This document shows, piece by piece, positions 13,041-24,769 of a stretch of DNA of 64,000 bases. Within the stretch, counting starts at the first letter, position 1. Every line of letters starts with the position of its first letter. The translations under genes were made by a program, and so were the position numbers. This stretch comes from Eonycteris spelaea (taxonomy: Eukaryota > Chordata > Mammalia > Chiroptera > Pteropodidae), in assembly GCA_003508835.1 (NCBI GenBank), contig PUFA01000007.1:12051001-12115000 (forward strand), in the 5' to 3' direction. Under the pieces are notes generated by a model that saw only the letters and a list, made by a program, of their open reading frames with translations, was not told where the DNA came from and did no database searches.

Positions 13041-13676
13041 ATGGACACTGAGCTGTTCCAACACCCCTTGAGTCTGAAACACGAATTAAATTTACAGTGG
13101 AGAGACCCCCGTGGGTAGGCTTAAGATTCCTCCAGGGACACGGATCCCAGATTCCTCTGACGAAGTGAGGAGGGCAGTTTCGCTTTGCCAGGGCTTCTGG
13201 TGGGCCCGGAGCTTCTGGCTGGCCTAAGGTAGGGGCAGACCGCTTGTGAAGATACGCGTTCAGAAAGTGAGTGTGACCGCAGGAAAAACAGAGCCCTTCT
13301 TCGGCGCCGTGGGAGCCTCGGCATCCCTTGCAAACAGTACACACTCTGCTTCTCCCATCCCACGCATTTCAAAAACATCCCCGTCGCCAGGCCCGCGCAA
13401 AGTTTTGCTCCAGGAAAAGCATCCGCCATTGCGTTTGTGAAGTATTTCCTAAAATAGCAAATCAATTCGAACTGGGTTAGGTTCTCAACAGTGCAAAAGC
13501 CCAATTAGAATAATTTCAGCATTCAAACTACAAGAGCTCAGCCTGGTTGGTTCCGCGCCGGTCCCTGATAGAGAGGTGTGCGAGTGTCAGCGCAGGATGA
13601 GAAAACTGCCGGCTGTGTCCCTCCACGTACAAAGGCTGAAAACGGCAAATAAACCTGTTCTTGTTCAACCCCTTGC

Positions 13677-13704
<28 letters not shown>
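13677..13704 (+). repeat. A28 tract downstream of AATAAA
   Basis: Twenty-eight consecutive A, with AATAAA about 25 bp upstream (near 13649). The spacing resembles the end of a polyadenylated transcript, so the upstream sequence might be a short retrocopy, but no source gene or duplication is recognised. Length is error-prone in assemblies. Confidence 0.8.
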
Positions 13705-13708
<4 letters not shown>

Positions 13709-14401
13709 TCCCCAGCTGAGCTCCGGCTTCAACGATGAAGAGGTCCCTGACTCTCGGGCCTCATTCCATTGCCTATAGTAGGACCGGGTCCCGCACAGCT
13801 TGGAATAGGACAAACAGGGTTCTCTCCGGCCCTGGAGCCTGCGTGGCCACCTCTTGACCTGGAACCAAGAAGAGAACGGCTTCCATACTACCATACACGG
13901 GAGTCACACGTGGACACTCCGTGGTTCCAGGAAAGCCACTGATGAGTTGCTAGCCTGTTCGCTTACGCATTCTAGTGCCCACCGAAACCCACCGTGCATC
14001 TAACGCGTACCGACACTGTGTTAAGGGTGAGAGCGGCTCCTGGACATTTTGGCTACTCACCCAGCGCTGGTCTCACTCCGAATCCAGTCTAAATGGCTAA
14101 GATAAAAAGTCCATGCCTGGTGACAGTTTGGTGATGCCTTGAGCGACAAAACCCCTTCCGAGGCAGAGCTAGAAAATGCGCCGGTTCCCCCTTCCCACTC
14201 TCGCTGGGACTCGCAGTCCCGGAATCGTTAGGGATCGGAGGGACCCCAGATGACCTCCCGGCTCAAGCGAACAGTCCGATTCCCCAGGATGTCAGGAGCT
14301 CAAGCCAGCATGTACTCCCTCTCCCAGGCCTCCTCTCCCCCGGCTGCTGCTTCCGCTACCCTCACAGCCCTTGGGGGGCAGCCGGGTAAGAGTTGGGGTT
14401 A

Positions 14402-15154
<753 letters not shown>

Positions 15155-15228
15155 GATCGCGGCGAGGAGGCGGCGGGGCCCCGGCTGCAGTCCCGGCTCT
15201 GGGTGGGTGGCTGGCTGGGTAAATGAGT

Positions 15229-15243
15229 GGGAGGGCGGGCGGG
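15229..15243 (+). promoter_or_regulatory. G-quadruplex-type motif in the WT1 promoter/leader
   Basis: Four GGG runs separated by single bases (GGGAGGGCGGGCGGG), followed by AAAA and a further G6 run. This is the classic short-loop pattern for a stable parallel G-quadruplex. It lies on the template strand for WT1, about 75 bp upstream of the upstream-CTG position. It could also act simply as overlapping Sp1 sites. Confidence 0.6.
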
Positions 15244-15299
15244 AAAAGGGGGGAGCGGACCGGCGGCCGGGTTGCGGAGAACCCCCGGGTATGGGCGCT

Positions 15300-15627
15300 G
15301 CCTTGAACTCCCTACCTCAGCTGCCTGGATGCCCCCGCTTCCCAAAGCTCAAATAAGAGGGGCCGGCGGCGTGGGAGGAGGAGCCAGGAGTCTCCGCGGC
15401 TCCATTCACACTGCAGCCCAAGCCAGTCCAGGCAGCGCGCACCGCTCCTCCGGGGCGCCCTCGCAGTGGGGGTAGGGGGCGGGCCTGAAGGAGGGTCTCT
15501 CTCGGAGACACCCCTCTCTCTATCAGCCACCGCTCTTAGCTGGCCTGTGGGACGCAACCCTGCCCCCGCCTCCCTTTCTCGGCCGTCGCGAGTGTGGGAG
15601 CCTCGGACCACTGGCAAGTCTCTCCAG
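15300..15627 (+). ncRNA. WT1-AS: Candidate first exon of the divergent WT1-AS transcript
   Basis: Human WT1-AS (WIT-1) starts near the WT1 5' end and runs in the opposite direction. On the plus strand, CCAG/GTGAGC at 15627/15628 is a strong splice donor in the right place, downstream of GC boxes that could serve both directions. The 5' end given is only a guess. No downstream exon could be identified, and I could not recall the human exon sequences well enough to compare. Confidence 0.3.
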
Positions 15628-15629
15628 GT

Positions 15630-18155
15630 GAGCAGTGAATGTCCCCTCTGCTTCCGTGTGTGATGGGGGTAGGGATAGGGTTGTCAATCTGAGAGGGCGG
15701 GTTGGAGGGAGGAGTTGAGGGGGACTCTACGAGGGCGGAGACTTCAGGAAAGCTCAGAAAACTTTCCCGGACTCCAAAGAGGCAGATTCCCTTGCTTTGT
15801 GCGTGCGAGTCCCGCGTTTGCTCCCAGAGCCGGTGGGGTGGAGTGGTGGCCAAAATCTAGGGATCACTGGAGAGGGGTTCACGGAATCCCTTTGTTGTTC
15901 CAGAGGCCAGACTCAAGATGAACTTGGATGATCTGGAGGGACTGCATCAGTTGTGATAAATAGGGCGTATTTCGATCTTCTAGTAATTGGTTGCTTGGTG
16001 AGGTTACTGCCTACGTAAAATCGGTAACAGCGGCACTTAATTTCCATTTCTAGTATGGAGCACCTAACTCTTCTACGATGAAGCGGGAAAACAGTGGCTA
16101 GTTTGGGAGGTAATAAAACTCAGGGAAGCGCCCAGAGCCTGCTTATATTACTGCCGGAGGGAGAATCCTGGCGTGCAATTTGGAGGGTGGCAGGGTTTGG
16201 ATATAAAGCCCCTGGGGGAGTTGGCTCCTGGAGCCGCGTTCGCCGAGCTCCTCGTCCATCCACGGTTGGGAGTACCATTCTGATCGGGAGGCACGAGCCA
16301 GTTAGGTGGATGGAGGAGAGCCTCCAGAGGCCCAAGATCCAAGGAGCTACCGTTGGCACCTCCGAGCGCCTGGCATCGCCAAATCAGACTCCTCCTTCCA
16401 CCTAGTCACTCTGGAAGCCTAGCGCCTCGGAACAGGTGGTTGTTTTGTTTTGTTATTTTTTCCCCCATAATAGCATCTCTCGGGAAACTGACTCTAGGCA
16501 AGGAGAAGCGCCGGGAACCCGAACTAGAGTCCGTTGCAGGGCGCATGTAAACGCCCAAGACAGCCAGGAGGCAGCGGCGACGGCGCAGCCTAGAACCGCC
16601 ACTGGCTCCCGGCAGGAAGCGGCAGGTTGCCGCCAGACCTCTTACACCAGGCTGCCCGGGATGGGGCCCGCAGCTTCGCAGCCAAGCCAGTGTGGAGCAA
16701 CAGTCGAGGTAGTTGCAGTTTTACAAAGAAGTCAGCGTTTTCAAAGCTTTGACTCACCCTCCATTTCTTACGCTTTGGTGTTAGTTAATTTGCACTGAGT
16801 AAACAAGGCAGCGGTGAGTTCCCGCAGCTAACTCGAAAGGGTGTGCGGGCTCAGGAGAAGCTAAGCGCAATTCCCTCCTCTTGGGGTCGCTAGTCCTGGA
16901 GGCGCTAGAGACGCGAAGGACAAGGGTCAGGAACAAACAATCCCCTCCTACTCCCCAGTCTACCTTTGCCGTCGAGACACCTCTCTGCGCTACTTTAGTG
17001 CCTGACTTTGCTTCGTCTCCACTCGTTTTGTTTGTTTGGGTTTTGTTTGTGTGTTTGTTTTTTAGAAATGAAAAGGGTCTAGAGGGCATCTCCTTCTCCC
17101 CTCTACACTCTCTGTGGGTCGCCCACTTCTCTCTCTCAAGCCCCATCTCTCAGTCTGCAGCGGGGCCCCAGGACTAGGCAGAGGGCGTGCACCTTTTGGT
17201 CTTTTTGTTGGAGAAAATCCCAAGAGACAAAACTTCTCAGGCCAAGTTGCCCCTAGAACGGCTCAGACCCCTGTCTCAACCCTCTACTTTTATTTCTACT
17301 TCGAAGTCGTTTCCCCTTAAATAGGACTCACAAAGTGCTACGAGGGAAGGCGAGGCCCTTTATGAAAAGCCAGGGGGTTCAATTTCCAAACGGAAAGGTC
17401 GAGATTGTTTCTCTTTTTTTCTTCTTTGTAAGTTTTTTTTTGGGGGGGAGGGTGTATTTGGAAGAGGATAGCTTAAATGAGAGCTTTTGTGGTTTTGAAT
17501 TACAGACAGGGCAAAGGCACTTAACTCTGCCTTTTAGTTAAAAAAAAAAAAAGTTTATGCCCAGGTGGAGGGGGTGAGAGGAAAGGGAGTCGAGCAAATT
17601 CTGGAGCGATCCCCCTTTCAACCTTTGGGTGCTTCCTGGCTCGACCTCGTAGTCCAAAGAGGTGTTTGTTCCCTGCAACCCGCCGGGCCAAGAATTAAGT
17701 GATGCTCCTCCGAAGCTGCCCGCAACAGGAGGGCCTCACCCTGGAGGAGGTCTCTGAACGCCCCTTGCCCAGCCCCATGCCCGAGAGCCCAGGCGCCCCT
17801 GGGCCAACGCTGGCGAACCGGTGAACTACTGTGGTTGCAGGGAGCCCCACGCTCGACACTTCTCCCTCCCGTGGTTCAAATTCTCTGTGGGAATTCCGCG
17901 GTTACCCAGGCGGCGGTGCCCGCCACGCCGCCCTCCGCGCCCTAAGCTGGGCGGAGGGGCAGACAGTCTGGCTGGCAGGAAGGAAGGCAGGTGGACGCTC
18001 TGCCCCACCTCCTGTAGGTCGAGGCCGCCCAGAGTTCCAGGGAAACGAGGGCTGCGGACACCTGGCTGCTCCCTTCTCTCACCCGCCTTCCCACCGCCAT
18101 CAGCGCTGAAACCCCGTGGCGCAGAGGATCTTGCTTGCCTCACTGATTAGCAGAG
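15630..18155. other. GC-rich DNA upstream of WT1
   Basis: Unique, moderately to strongly GC-rich sequence with CpG clusters around 16500-16900 and 17760-18110, and T-rich spots at 17030-17060 and 17410-17440. No repeats recognised. It lies in the interval where WT1-AS is transcribed in human. A plus-strand ORF of 92 codons (17831-18109) lies in the second CpG cluster; nothing in it identifies a protein family. Confidence 0.6.
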
Positions 18156-18159
18156 AAAG

Positions 18160-18455
18160 AAATTCAGCTCCTGTTCAACGGAGAAGGAAACTGAGGCCCA
18201 GACAGGGAGGAAAGACAGCCGTAGCGTGCAGTGGTTAAGAGCAAGGGATTAGGTAGCCGGAGACTAGAATATCGGCTCTACCAGGTGACCAACAGCTGTG
18301 CAACTCCAGATGGTTTTCTCAACGAGCCTCTCTGAGCCTCAGTTTCCTAATTGGTCAAATGAGATAATGCGATGCTAGCGCTTACCTCACAGGGTCGTGA
18401 GGATTCGACTGGAGGATCGTGATGGCCTCTGTACACAATAAACGTTACCAGCGTT
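18160..18455 (+). mobile_element. MIR SINE preceded by a short reversed MIR piece
   Basis: 18160-18215 holds a short reversed MIR core (GAAGGAAACTGAGGCCCAGACAGGG). From 18220, GCAGTGGTTAAGAGCAAGG, GAGCCTCAGTTTCCTAATTGG and TTACCTCACAGGGTCGTGAGGATT give a forward, nearly complete MIR. Confidence 0.85.
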
Positions 18456-18459
18456 TTGC

Positions 18460-19860
18460 CACCATAGCTCGCGGACTCTTAGCAAGCCGGTGGCAAAGCC
18501 AAGCGGAAACCCCCGCCTCTTAACGTCCAGCTGGGGGCTTCACCCGCCGCAACCCGCTCTGCCTCTCTAAAGCTAATGGAATGGAGAAGAGAGTGCGAGG
18601 GACAGAGACAGAGACAGACGCCGGAAGCCCGTGTGACTTGGGTGCATTAGTAAAAGCGCGTCCTGGCCTAAAAGGTGCTTAATTATTGCAAGATCAAAAC
18701 AAATCGCGACTGAGTGGGAGGGGGCGGTGAGGACCTATAAACTCTTCTCTTTGACCCCGGCGCTGTCAACTGCAGAAGACCCAGCCCTGAGCGGGGCCCT
18801 GCAGCCGCCGCCTTAAGGGCCAGCGCATACGCCCCGGCTTCGTTCTGGGAGTCACCCCGCGGCCGCCGACAACTGAATAAACACACCAAAGCGCTGCGAT
18901 CTGTCAAGGGCTGGGGTCGCCTGCCCGCGCCGGGAGGAACACGGGCTCCGTTGGTGCCTGGCGCAGGGGCCAGAGCCCGGAGCTCCACAGGCAGCTCCAG
19001 CAGCCTGACCGCTGCCCCTCCTCCCAGCGGACTTCAACTCTTAGGAGCCCGCCTAGCCATTCCCAGCCGCTGGGCAGGCGCGTAGGCGGCTTTCCAACCC
19101 CGTTCCGGAGGTAGAAATCCCACCTACACGTCTTTCAATTAATAATAACAACAACAACAACAATAATAACTAATAATAACAAAATAAGGGAGGGACTTTT
19201 GTTGTAGCCCACCCCTCCTCACCCCCCACCTCTCCACCCCGCTTCCTCGGTTAATTTGAAAGTTAACTCGATCGTGTGACCAATCCCTCATCGACGTTTC
19301 AACCTCGATTCTCAGACCCTGTCTGGGGGCCCAGAACCGGCGCGCACCGCCAGGTGCTCAGTGCAAAATTCCGCCCCCTTCCCCCAGCTCGCAGTGCCTT
19401 GGAACCGCCTGGGTTACCCGTCTGTTCTGATGCCACCGCGAAATGGTCCCCGAGCTCCCAGAAAGTCCCCAATGAAAGGATTCCGCAGCGCTGCCTCTAT
19501 TATTATGCCGTAAATCTTTTTAAATTCTGGAACTAATTATATAGAGGATATGTCTCAATTTGTTCTGCATTAATGCCACAGTGGGGATGGAGGCCGGGCC
19601 GTGGCCAGAGCAGATACGTAGGCCCATGAAATTGATGAACTGAGAGTTGCTTCCAGTCCTGAGCGCACCATCTGGAATTCCAGTCTGAGGTTACAATTAG
19701 AACTCCTGACCCCAGATTCAACTTTGCAAACAACAGGGGGAAAAAAAAATGGGAAAAAGAAAAACCCAGGAGAAAAAAGAAAAAACAAAAAAACACCCAA
19801 CTTGTTCTGCACCTGTAAAAAAAAAAAAAATTCTCCACACAATTTAAAAATCTTTCCATC
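18460..19860. other. GC-rich to AT-rich transition upstream of WT1
   Basis: CpG-dense at 18770-19110, then a purine/AT simple repeat at 19138-19190, then CpG-moderate sequence to about 19480. A-rich tracts follow at 19738-19830. This appears to be the outer edge of the WT1 CpG-rich domain. No gene seen. Confidence 0.5.
19138..19190 (+). repeat. (AAC/AAT)n simple repeat
   Basis: AATAATAACAACAACAACAACAATAATAAC-type trinucleotide run at the edge of the WT1 GC-rich domain. Confidence 0.92.
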
Positions 19861-21085
19861 TTAGAAAGCTCTTTCCAAGTATTTCCTTTGTTTGTTTTTA
19901 AACCTATAAATGATCATGGAACATATTTTGTAGACTGGATTTTATCTTTTTCCCTTTCCCCCTCCCGACTGCACTTTTAATAGTTGACAGTTTTCCCTCA
20001 TTGTTGGATTTAATTGTGTCGGACCAAAATATTCCTCAGTAAATTAGCTTGCTGAATATTTTCACTTCTGTGATTCTACCTTTGAGAAACAGCGTAATTA
20101 CAGAAATCTATCTGAATCTAGGAACTTTTTTTGACTACTGCTCCAGCTTCACGGTAATCAGAGATTTTATTTGTTGTAATTTTATTTGTGTTTCAAATTG
20201 GTTGAATCGATTTTTTCCTTCTTTAGTAGCACGATGCTTTATTTTCCTCTTACTTTGACCTCCTGAAGAAAACGGAGATCCAGCGGTACTGGGGAATCTG
20301 TTAAATTTATTAGCATAAATGCTGAGACAAAATGAGATATAAATCATTAAGATATATTAAGCTATAAAGTATCCCAATGGAGTCAGTCCCTTGCCAGGGT
20401 CCTGGTGTGTAAAGGTTCATATAAAACAAGGTATCAGTATTATCTTTCAAACTGAATATATGTTGTAAAAATATCTAACTGTTAAGTTAGGAATATGGGG
20501 GTGGTAGCAGGGCAGGAAGAGGTTATTCTTTAGAGCAGCCTGCTAGCATTGTGGTGCCCGAAATGTATGACAGAAAGGAAAAATCTCAGCAGTTTGCATT
20601 TTGAATATTTAGTAGATAACTTTTTAAAAGAAAGGTATGCAGCATATACTTGATGGGAAGCAAAGGAATAAGGAAAGGAGATGAATTGAGAGCACAAGGC
20701 ATTGCTTTCTAGAGAATACTTTTTTTTTTCCAAAGGTCAATTTAGCTTCAAAAAAAATCTACTCAGAAAAGGCACTGGCTCCTCATACAGATAACGGATG
20801 AGCCATTAGTGAAGAGCCACCTGGGCCTTCGTCTGGAAACCCGGATACGGATATGCAGCTGGTCGGCAGGAGAAGGATGTGTATTCACAAGAGGTGGACT
20901 GGGAGAAAAGGGATGGAGTGAGGAAGGGGAGTTGCCAGAATTTTTAGCAGGGGTTTACCAAGACGAAAATCAGACAATGTTTCAGGAGCAAGAGCTCGCA
21001 AAGATCATAATCACAGCTCTCTGTAAATCTTGGCAAATCAGGCCATTCTTTGCCTTTTAGAAATAATTGTGCTGAAGCTTTATTT
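19860..21085. promoter_or_regulatory. AT-rich unique block, candidate conserved non-coding DNA
   Basis: Abrupt switch from GC-rich to AT-rich unique sequence, with TAATTAC near 20096, ATTTAATTGTG near 20009 and several TTTATTTG elements at 20160-20190. No repeat family recognised to about 21085. About 5-6 kb upstream of WT1. Regulatory role is a guess from composition. Confidence 0.25.
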
Positions 21086-21087
21086 TT

Positions 21088-21126
21088 CTTTATATATATA
21101 ATATTATATATATATATATATATATT
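21088..21126. repeat. (TA)n microsatellite
   Basis: TATATATATAATATTATATATATATATATATATATT; AT dinucleotides with one interruption. Confidence 0.92.
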
Positions 21127-21204
21127 TAAATTAAAGCGTCTGCCAGAGAAGGGGAGTAGTCCCCCTTTAATTTCAGCAGTGGCATCCTCGACCTTTTCAT
21201 GCCA

Positions 21205-21430
21205 TCAATTGATTTGGCATGTAGCCACTCTTTACTGCCACTTCCTGTGTGCCGTGCATTGTGGCAGGGACTGGAAAGATAGCAGCAATAGGACAGGTTC
21301 TGCCTTACTCTCATAGAGCTTGCGTTTCCGTAGGAATAACAAATTATAAGCAAACAGGTCAGATATTTTCAGGTAGCCATAACTGCTGTGAAGGAGCAAG
21401 GAGATCTGCTGGAGCAGAGAATGACTTAAG
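21205..21430 (-). mobile_element. L2 LINE fragment, reversed
   Basis: CTTCCTGTGTGCCGTGCATTGTGGCAGGGACTGGAAAGATAGCAGCAAT and CTCATAGAGCTTGCGTTTCCGTAGG follow the reverse complement of the L2 3' region. Confidence 0.65.
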
Positions 21431-21664
21431 GTAAGATGGGAATGGGAGGGACATACAGCCCTCACTTCTTACCATCTTCTATCCACGCTGCCACATTTTA
21501 ATGTGTTCAGTAAGTAATGCACGCTACTGTCCAGACTGAGGATGGGTTTGAAGCATTTGGAATGCCTACCTAGTCTGGATAAATCTCTGCTCACAAGGCA
21601 GTTGGACTTTATGGAATCAGGAGGACAGATGTTTAGATAGAACCAAGGTAATACAGCCACCACC

Positions 21665-21805
21665 AGCTGAGAGACTGTGAAAGTTACTTAACCTCTGAAA
21701 AACTCCAGCAAAAATGCCTATTCAAGCTATGAGAACTAGATGCGGTAAGGCATATAAATTCCTTAGACCACCGAAAGCACTCAATGAATGATGGCTGTTA
21801 TCTAT
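21665..21805 (+). mobile_element. MIR fragment
   Basis: GAGAGACTGTGAAAGTTACTTAACCTCTG and GCACTCAATGAATGATGGCTGTTAT fit the MIR 3' half. Confidence 0.65.
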
Positions 21806-22149
21806 ATTGACATAGATCCTGTTTTTCTTTGCTAATCAATTGGTGAGTTAGTATCGATATTGGTGTGAGCTAAGGTAGCAATCTGCACTGGTCTTGGATC
21901 AGGGAGAAGGGCAGGATAAAAAGCCCTTTGCCAAAGAGTCTGACCTTAAGCAAGGTTATTGCCACCTTGAAGTAAATCAAAATCATTTGTCCTACACCCA
22001 GGCCCTGAAACAGGAAATGCATGGCCTTTGCTTCAAAAAAAAGCTTAGATTCTTGCTTTTTAGTACAGAAGTCTGAAGGTTAACTTCAGCTTAAAAATTT
22101 TAATATTGCATTGTTCCTCATGGTCGCATTTCAGGTGTGCAGCCTGGTC

Positions 22150-22865
22150 CAGAATAAAGACCCCTGGACTAGGTATAAAAATGCCTGGGCTCAAATCTTG
22201 TCTCTGCCTATAATCATGGCCTTGGGGAAATAATCTAAGCTCTCCATTTTTCAGTATCCTTACCTGTAAAACAAAGATGATGGTAAAAGCGAAATAAAGC
22301 GTACAGTGTGATTTGAAAACTGTGAGGTCTAAGCAATGCAGAGAACCATCTGGATGATCTGTAGCACACATGGGAACTAACCGTGGAAAGGAATATTACT
22401 GGGAGTGCTGGGGTGCTTTACTTGCTGTCACGCGTCTTCATTTGTAAAGTGGGCATGGTGCCTTTCTCACGAGACCGTTGTGAGAATTGAATGGGATACA
22501 TGGAAACTTTTGGAACAATATTTGGCATAGAGTATATGCTACCTGGGTGTTGCTGTTATTGTTATCGTGACCCTTCTCTGGCCATCTTCCTGGGCCCGCA
22601 GCGGAGCCTTATGCTTCACACAGTTTTTCACTCTGGAAGGACAGAATAGTACAAAGAGCATGGCTTGGGATCAGAAAGCTGGGGTGTAAGTCTTCTTCTG
22701 CTACTTATCATATGTGTGACTTTGGGTGACTTCTGCATTTTCTCTGAGCTTAATCTTCATAGCTGTAAAATGGAGCTAATGATACCATCACTTCAATTAG
22801 TTGTTTTGAGAACAGATTAACACAACACATGTAAAGTGCCTGCTTGGTGCCTGGATGTAGCCAAA
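22150..22865 (+). mobile_element. Train of three forward MIR SINEs
   Basis: Three successive MIR-like units: 22150-22315 (CTGGGCTCAAATCTTGTCTCTGCC, CCTTACCTGTAAAACAAAGATG), 22425-22565 (CTTCATTTGTAAAGTGGGCATGG, TTGTGAGAATTGAATGGG, TTGGCATAGAGTATATGCTAC) and 22640-22865 (AAGAGCATGGCTTGGGATCAG, TTCTGCTACTTATCATATGTGTGACTTTGGG, TGTAAAATGGAGCTAATGATACC). All have the same orientation, with gaps of about 75-110 bp. Confidence 0.75.
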
Positions 22866-22869
22866 AGTC

Positions 22870-24485
22870 AAGAAATAGTAATTATTAAAATTTCAATTTG
22901 TCTAATCAGAGAATGTAAACCGACTTCCAGAAAATACAGATCAGCCATCAAGAACTCAAATGCTAGCAGGCACAAAAATAAATTCCCATCTTCTTTTAAA
23001 CTCACCTGTACCACTTTCATATATGAAAGACTTTGTAATCAAAGCATTGACAACGAGTTTCCTTTTTCGACTGTGAGTCCTTTAGATTAAAAGTTAGAAT
23101 CTCATTTATTTTCCCTTATTTTCTTTTCAAAATATCTAGCGTCTATCAAGGACTTTGGTAATCCCATGTTTTTCAAAATAAGCAGGAAACTGTTTTCAGC
23201 CAACAGAGAGAAAAAACAGTTTGACTCTCTTCCTGGAGTTGCCACATAGCATTTATTAATAGCTTTGTAAACAGGCTTGAACATAGTATCAGCTAGCTGC
23301 TCAAGATATTACAAAAGTTTATGAGAAGTTGCTTAGGAAAAACAAGATAGAGCCATTAGAAATCTGATACTGGTCAATAGTGCATTTATTCTAAGTCTCC
23401 ATAAATCACAAACAAATGAAACTTCTATTGTGATCACTGTTCCAGATCTAAAGAATCCCCCCACCCCTTTGGTGGAAATTAAATACATTTACAAAAGCCC
23501 AAGATTTTTTTTTTCTTTACCAATACAGAGGCTAATTACAAAATTTCCCAAGAGATAATAAATATTAAACTAATCAACAGATGTGACACATGATAACGAA
23601 GAAACACATTAGTTAACTTTGATTCTCCATTTAGGGCTCATGTTTATCTTTAATTATCTCCAACCTGGGAATGGAATAACTGTTGTTATCTGTTAGTATT
23701 TATTTCTAGAGTGACACCATATTTTGATTTTGCCCAGGACAGTCACAGTTCAAGCTCTTGTCCTAGCTTAATTATTAATTGCTCTCCTTTTATTCTCAAA
23801 AGTATTCTGGTTTTGACGGTAAATGATAAGGACTCCACTTGCTTAAAACTTTATTTTCTAAAAAGGACAGATTTAAGAAAGCCATTAGAGCAAAGGTAAA
23901 AGGCAAGAGTCTGAGGCTAGTGAAAAGAAGAGAAGATTGGAGATTGGGCTAGTGTTAGAAATCAAAGGATGAGATAGTTTTGTAATTGAGCATAAAACTT
24001 AGTTCTGAGCTTCCTTACAGCCAAGTCAAAAAGGGAAAATAACACTTTAGGTCTATCATTATGCAATAGAAGGAAGAAACCTAGTTTTCCAGAGGAGAAT
24101 CTTTTCTAGTACTAAACTCTAAAAGGATCTTATCTCACTGGCCTTTATATATCATCAGATGGTGCAGTCAGTTCAACAACAATGTTTCAAAAGATGCAGA
24201 GACATTCTCTGACTAGTGGTTTCTCATTTTAGCCCAGTGGTATCACATTTAAACTATAGTTCTGTTAAAGTATTTTCTAAGAGAAGAGAGGCAATAATAT
24301 AGTTCCTTTTTATAGTTTTCTGAGGGTCTGACCTGATTCAAATTAACCTAAGTGTTAATTTTCAAAAACTTTCAACTGATAATTTAAAAAAACTGTTTAT
24401 TCATTAATCATCAAATAACTGAACATGAACCAGAACCTGACCCTTGTTATCCAGAATCTGTGGTCTGATTTGGTGAGAGCCTTAA
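22870..24485. other. Unique intergenic DNA
   Basis: AT-rich unique sequence; no gene, RNA or clear repeat family recognised. Some TTAATTA-type cores near 23590 and 23768. Confidence 0.5.
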
Positions 24486-24487
24486 GT

Positions 24488-24513
24488 CAGTGGTTCTTAA
24501 CTGAAGTGATTTG

Positions 24514-24553
<40 letters not shown>

Positions 24554-24768
24554 ACACACACACACACACGGCCCCAGGGAAATCTAGAAATGTCTAGAGA
24601 CATTTGTGATTGTCACAACTTGGTGGGGTAGGAAGGTGGATGCTACTGGCATCCAGTGGGTAGAGGCCAGGGATGCTGCTAAACCATTTTTAATGCACCG
24701 GGCATTCCTCCCATGCCAAAGAATTATCCAGCCTAAAATGTCAGTAGTGCTGAGGTTGAGAAACCCTG
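24488..24768 (+). mobile_element. MER20 (hAT-Charlie DNA transposon) split by a CA microsatellite
   Basis: Starts CAGTGGTTCTTAAC and ends GAGGTTGAGAAACCCTG. The internal TACTGGCATCCAGTGGGTAG, AGGCCAGGGATGCTGCTAAA and AAGAATTATCCAGCCTAAAATG are typical of MER20. A (CA)n tract of about 55 bp, with one TC interruption, replaces or expands part of the 5' region. Confidence 0.9.
24515..24569. repeat. (CA)n microsatellite within MER20
   Basis: Near-perfect CA dinucleotides with a single CT interruption near 24547-24548. Likely polymorphic. Confidence 0.95.
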
Positions 24769-24769
24769 T

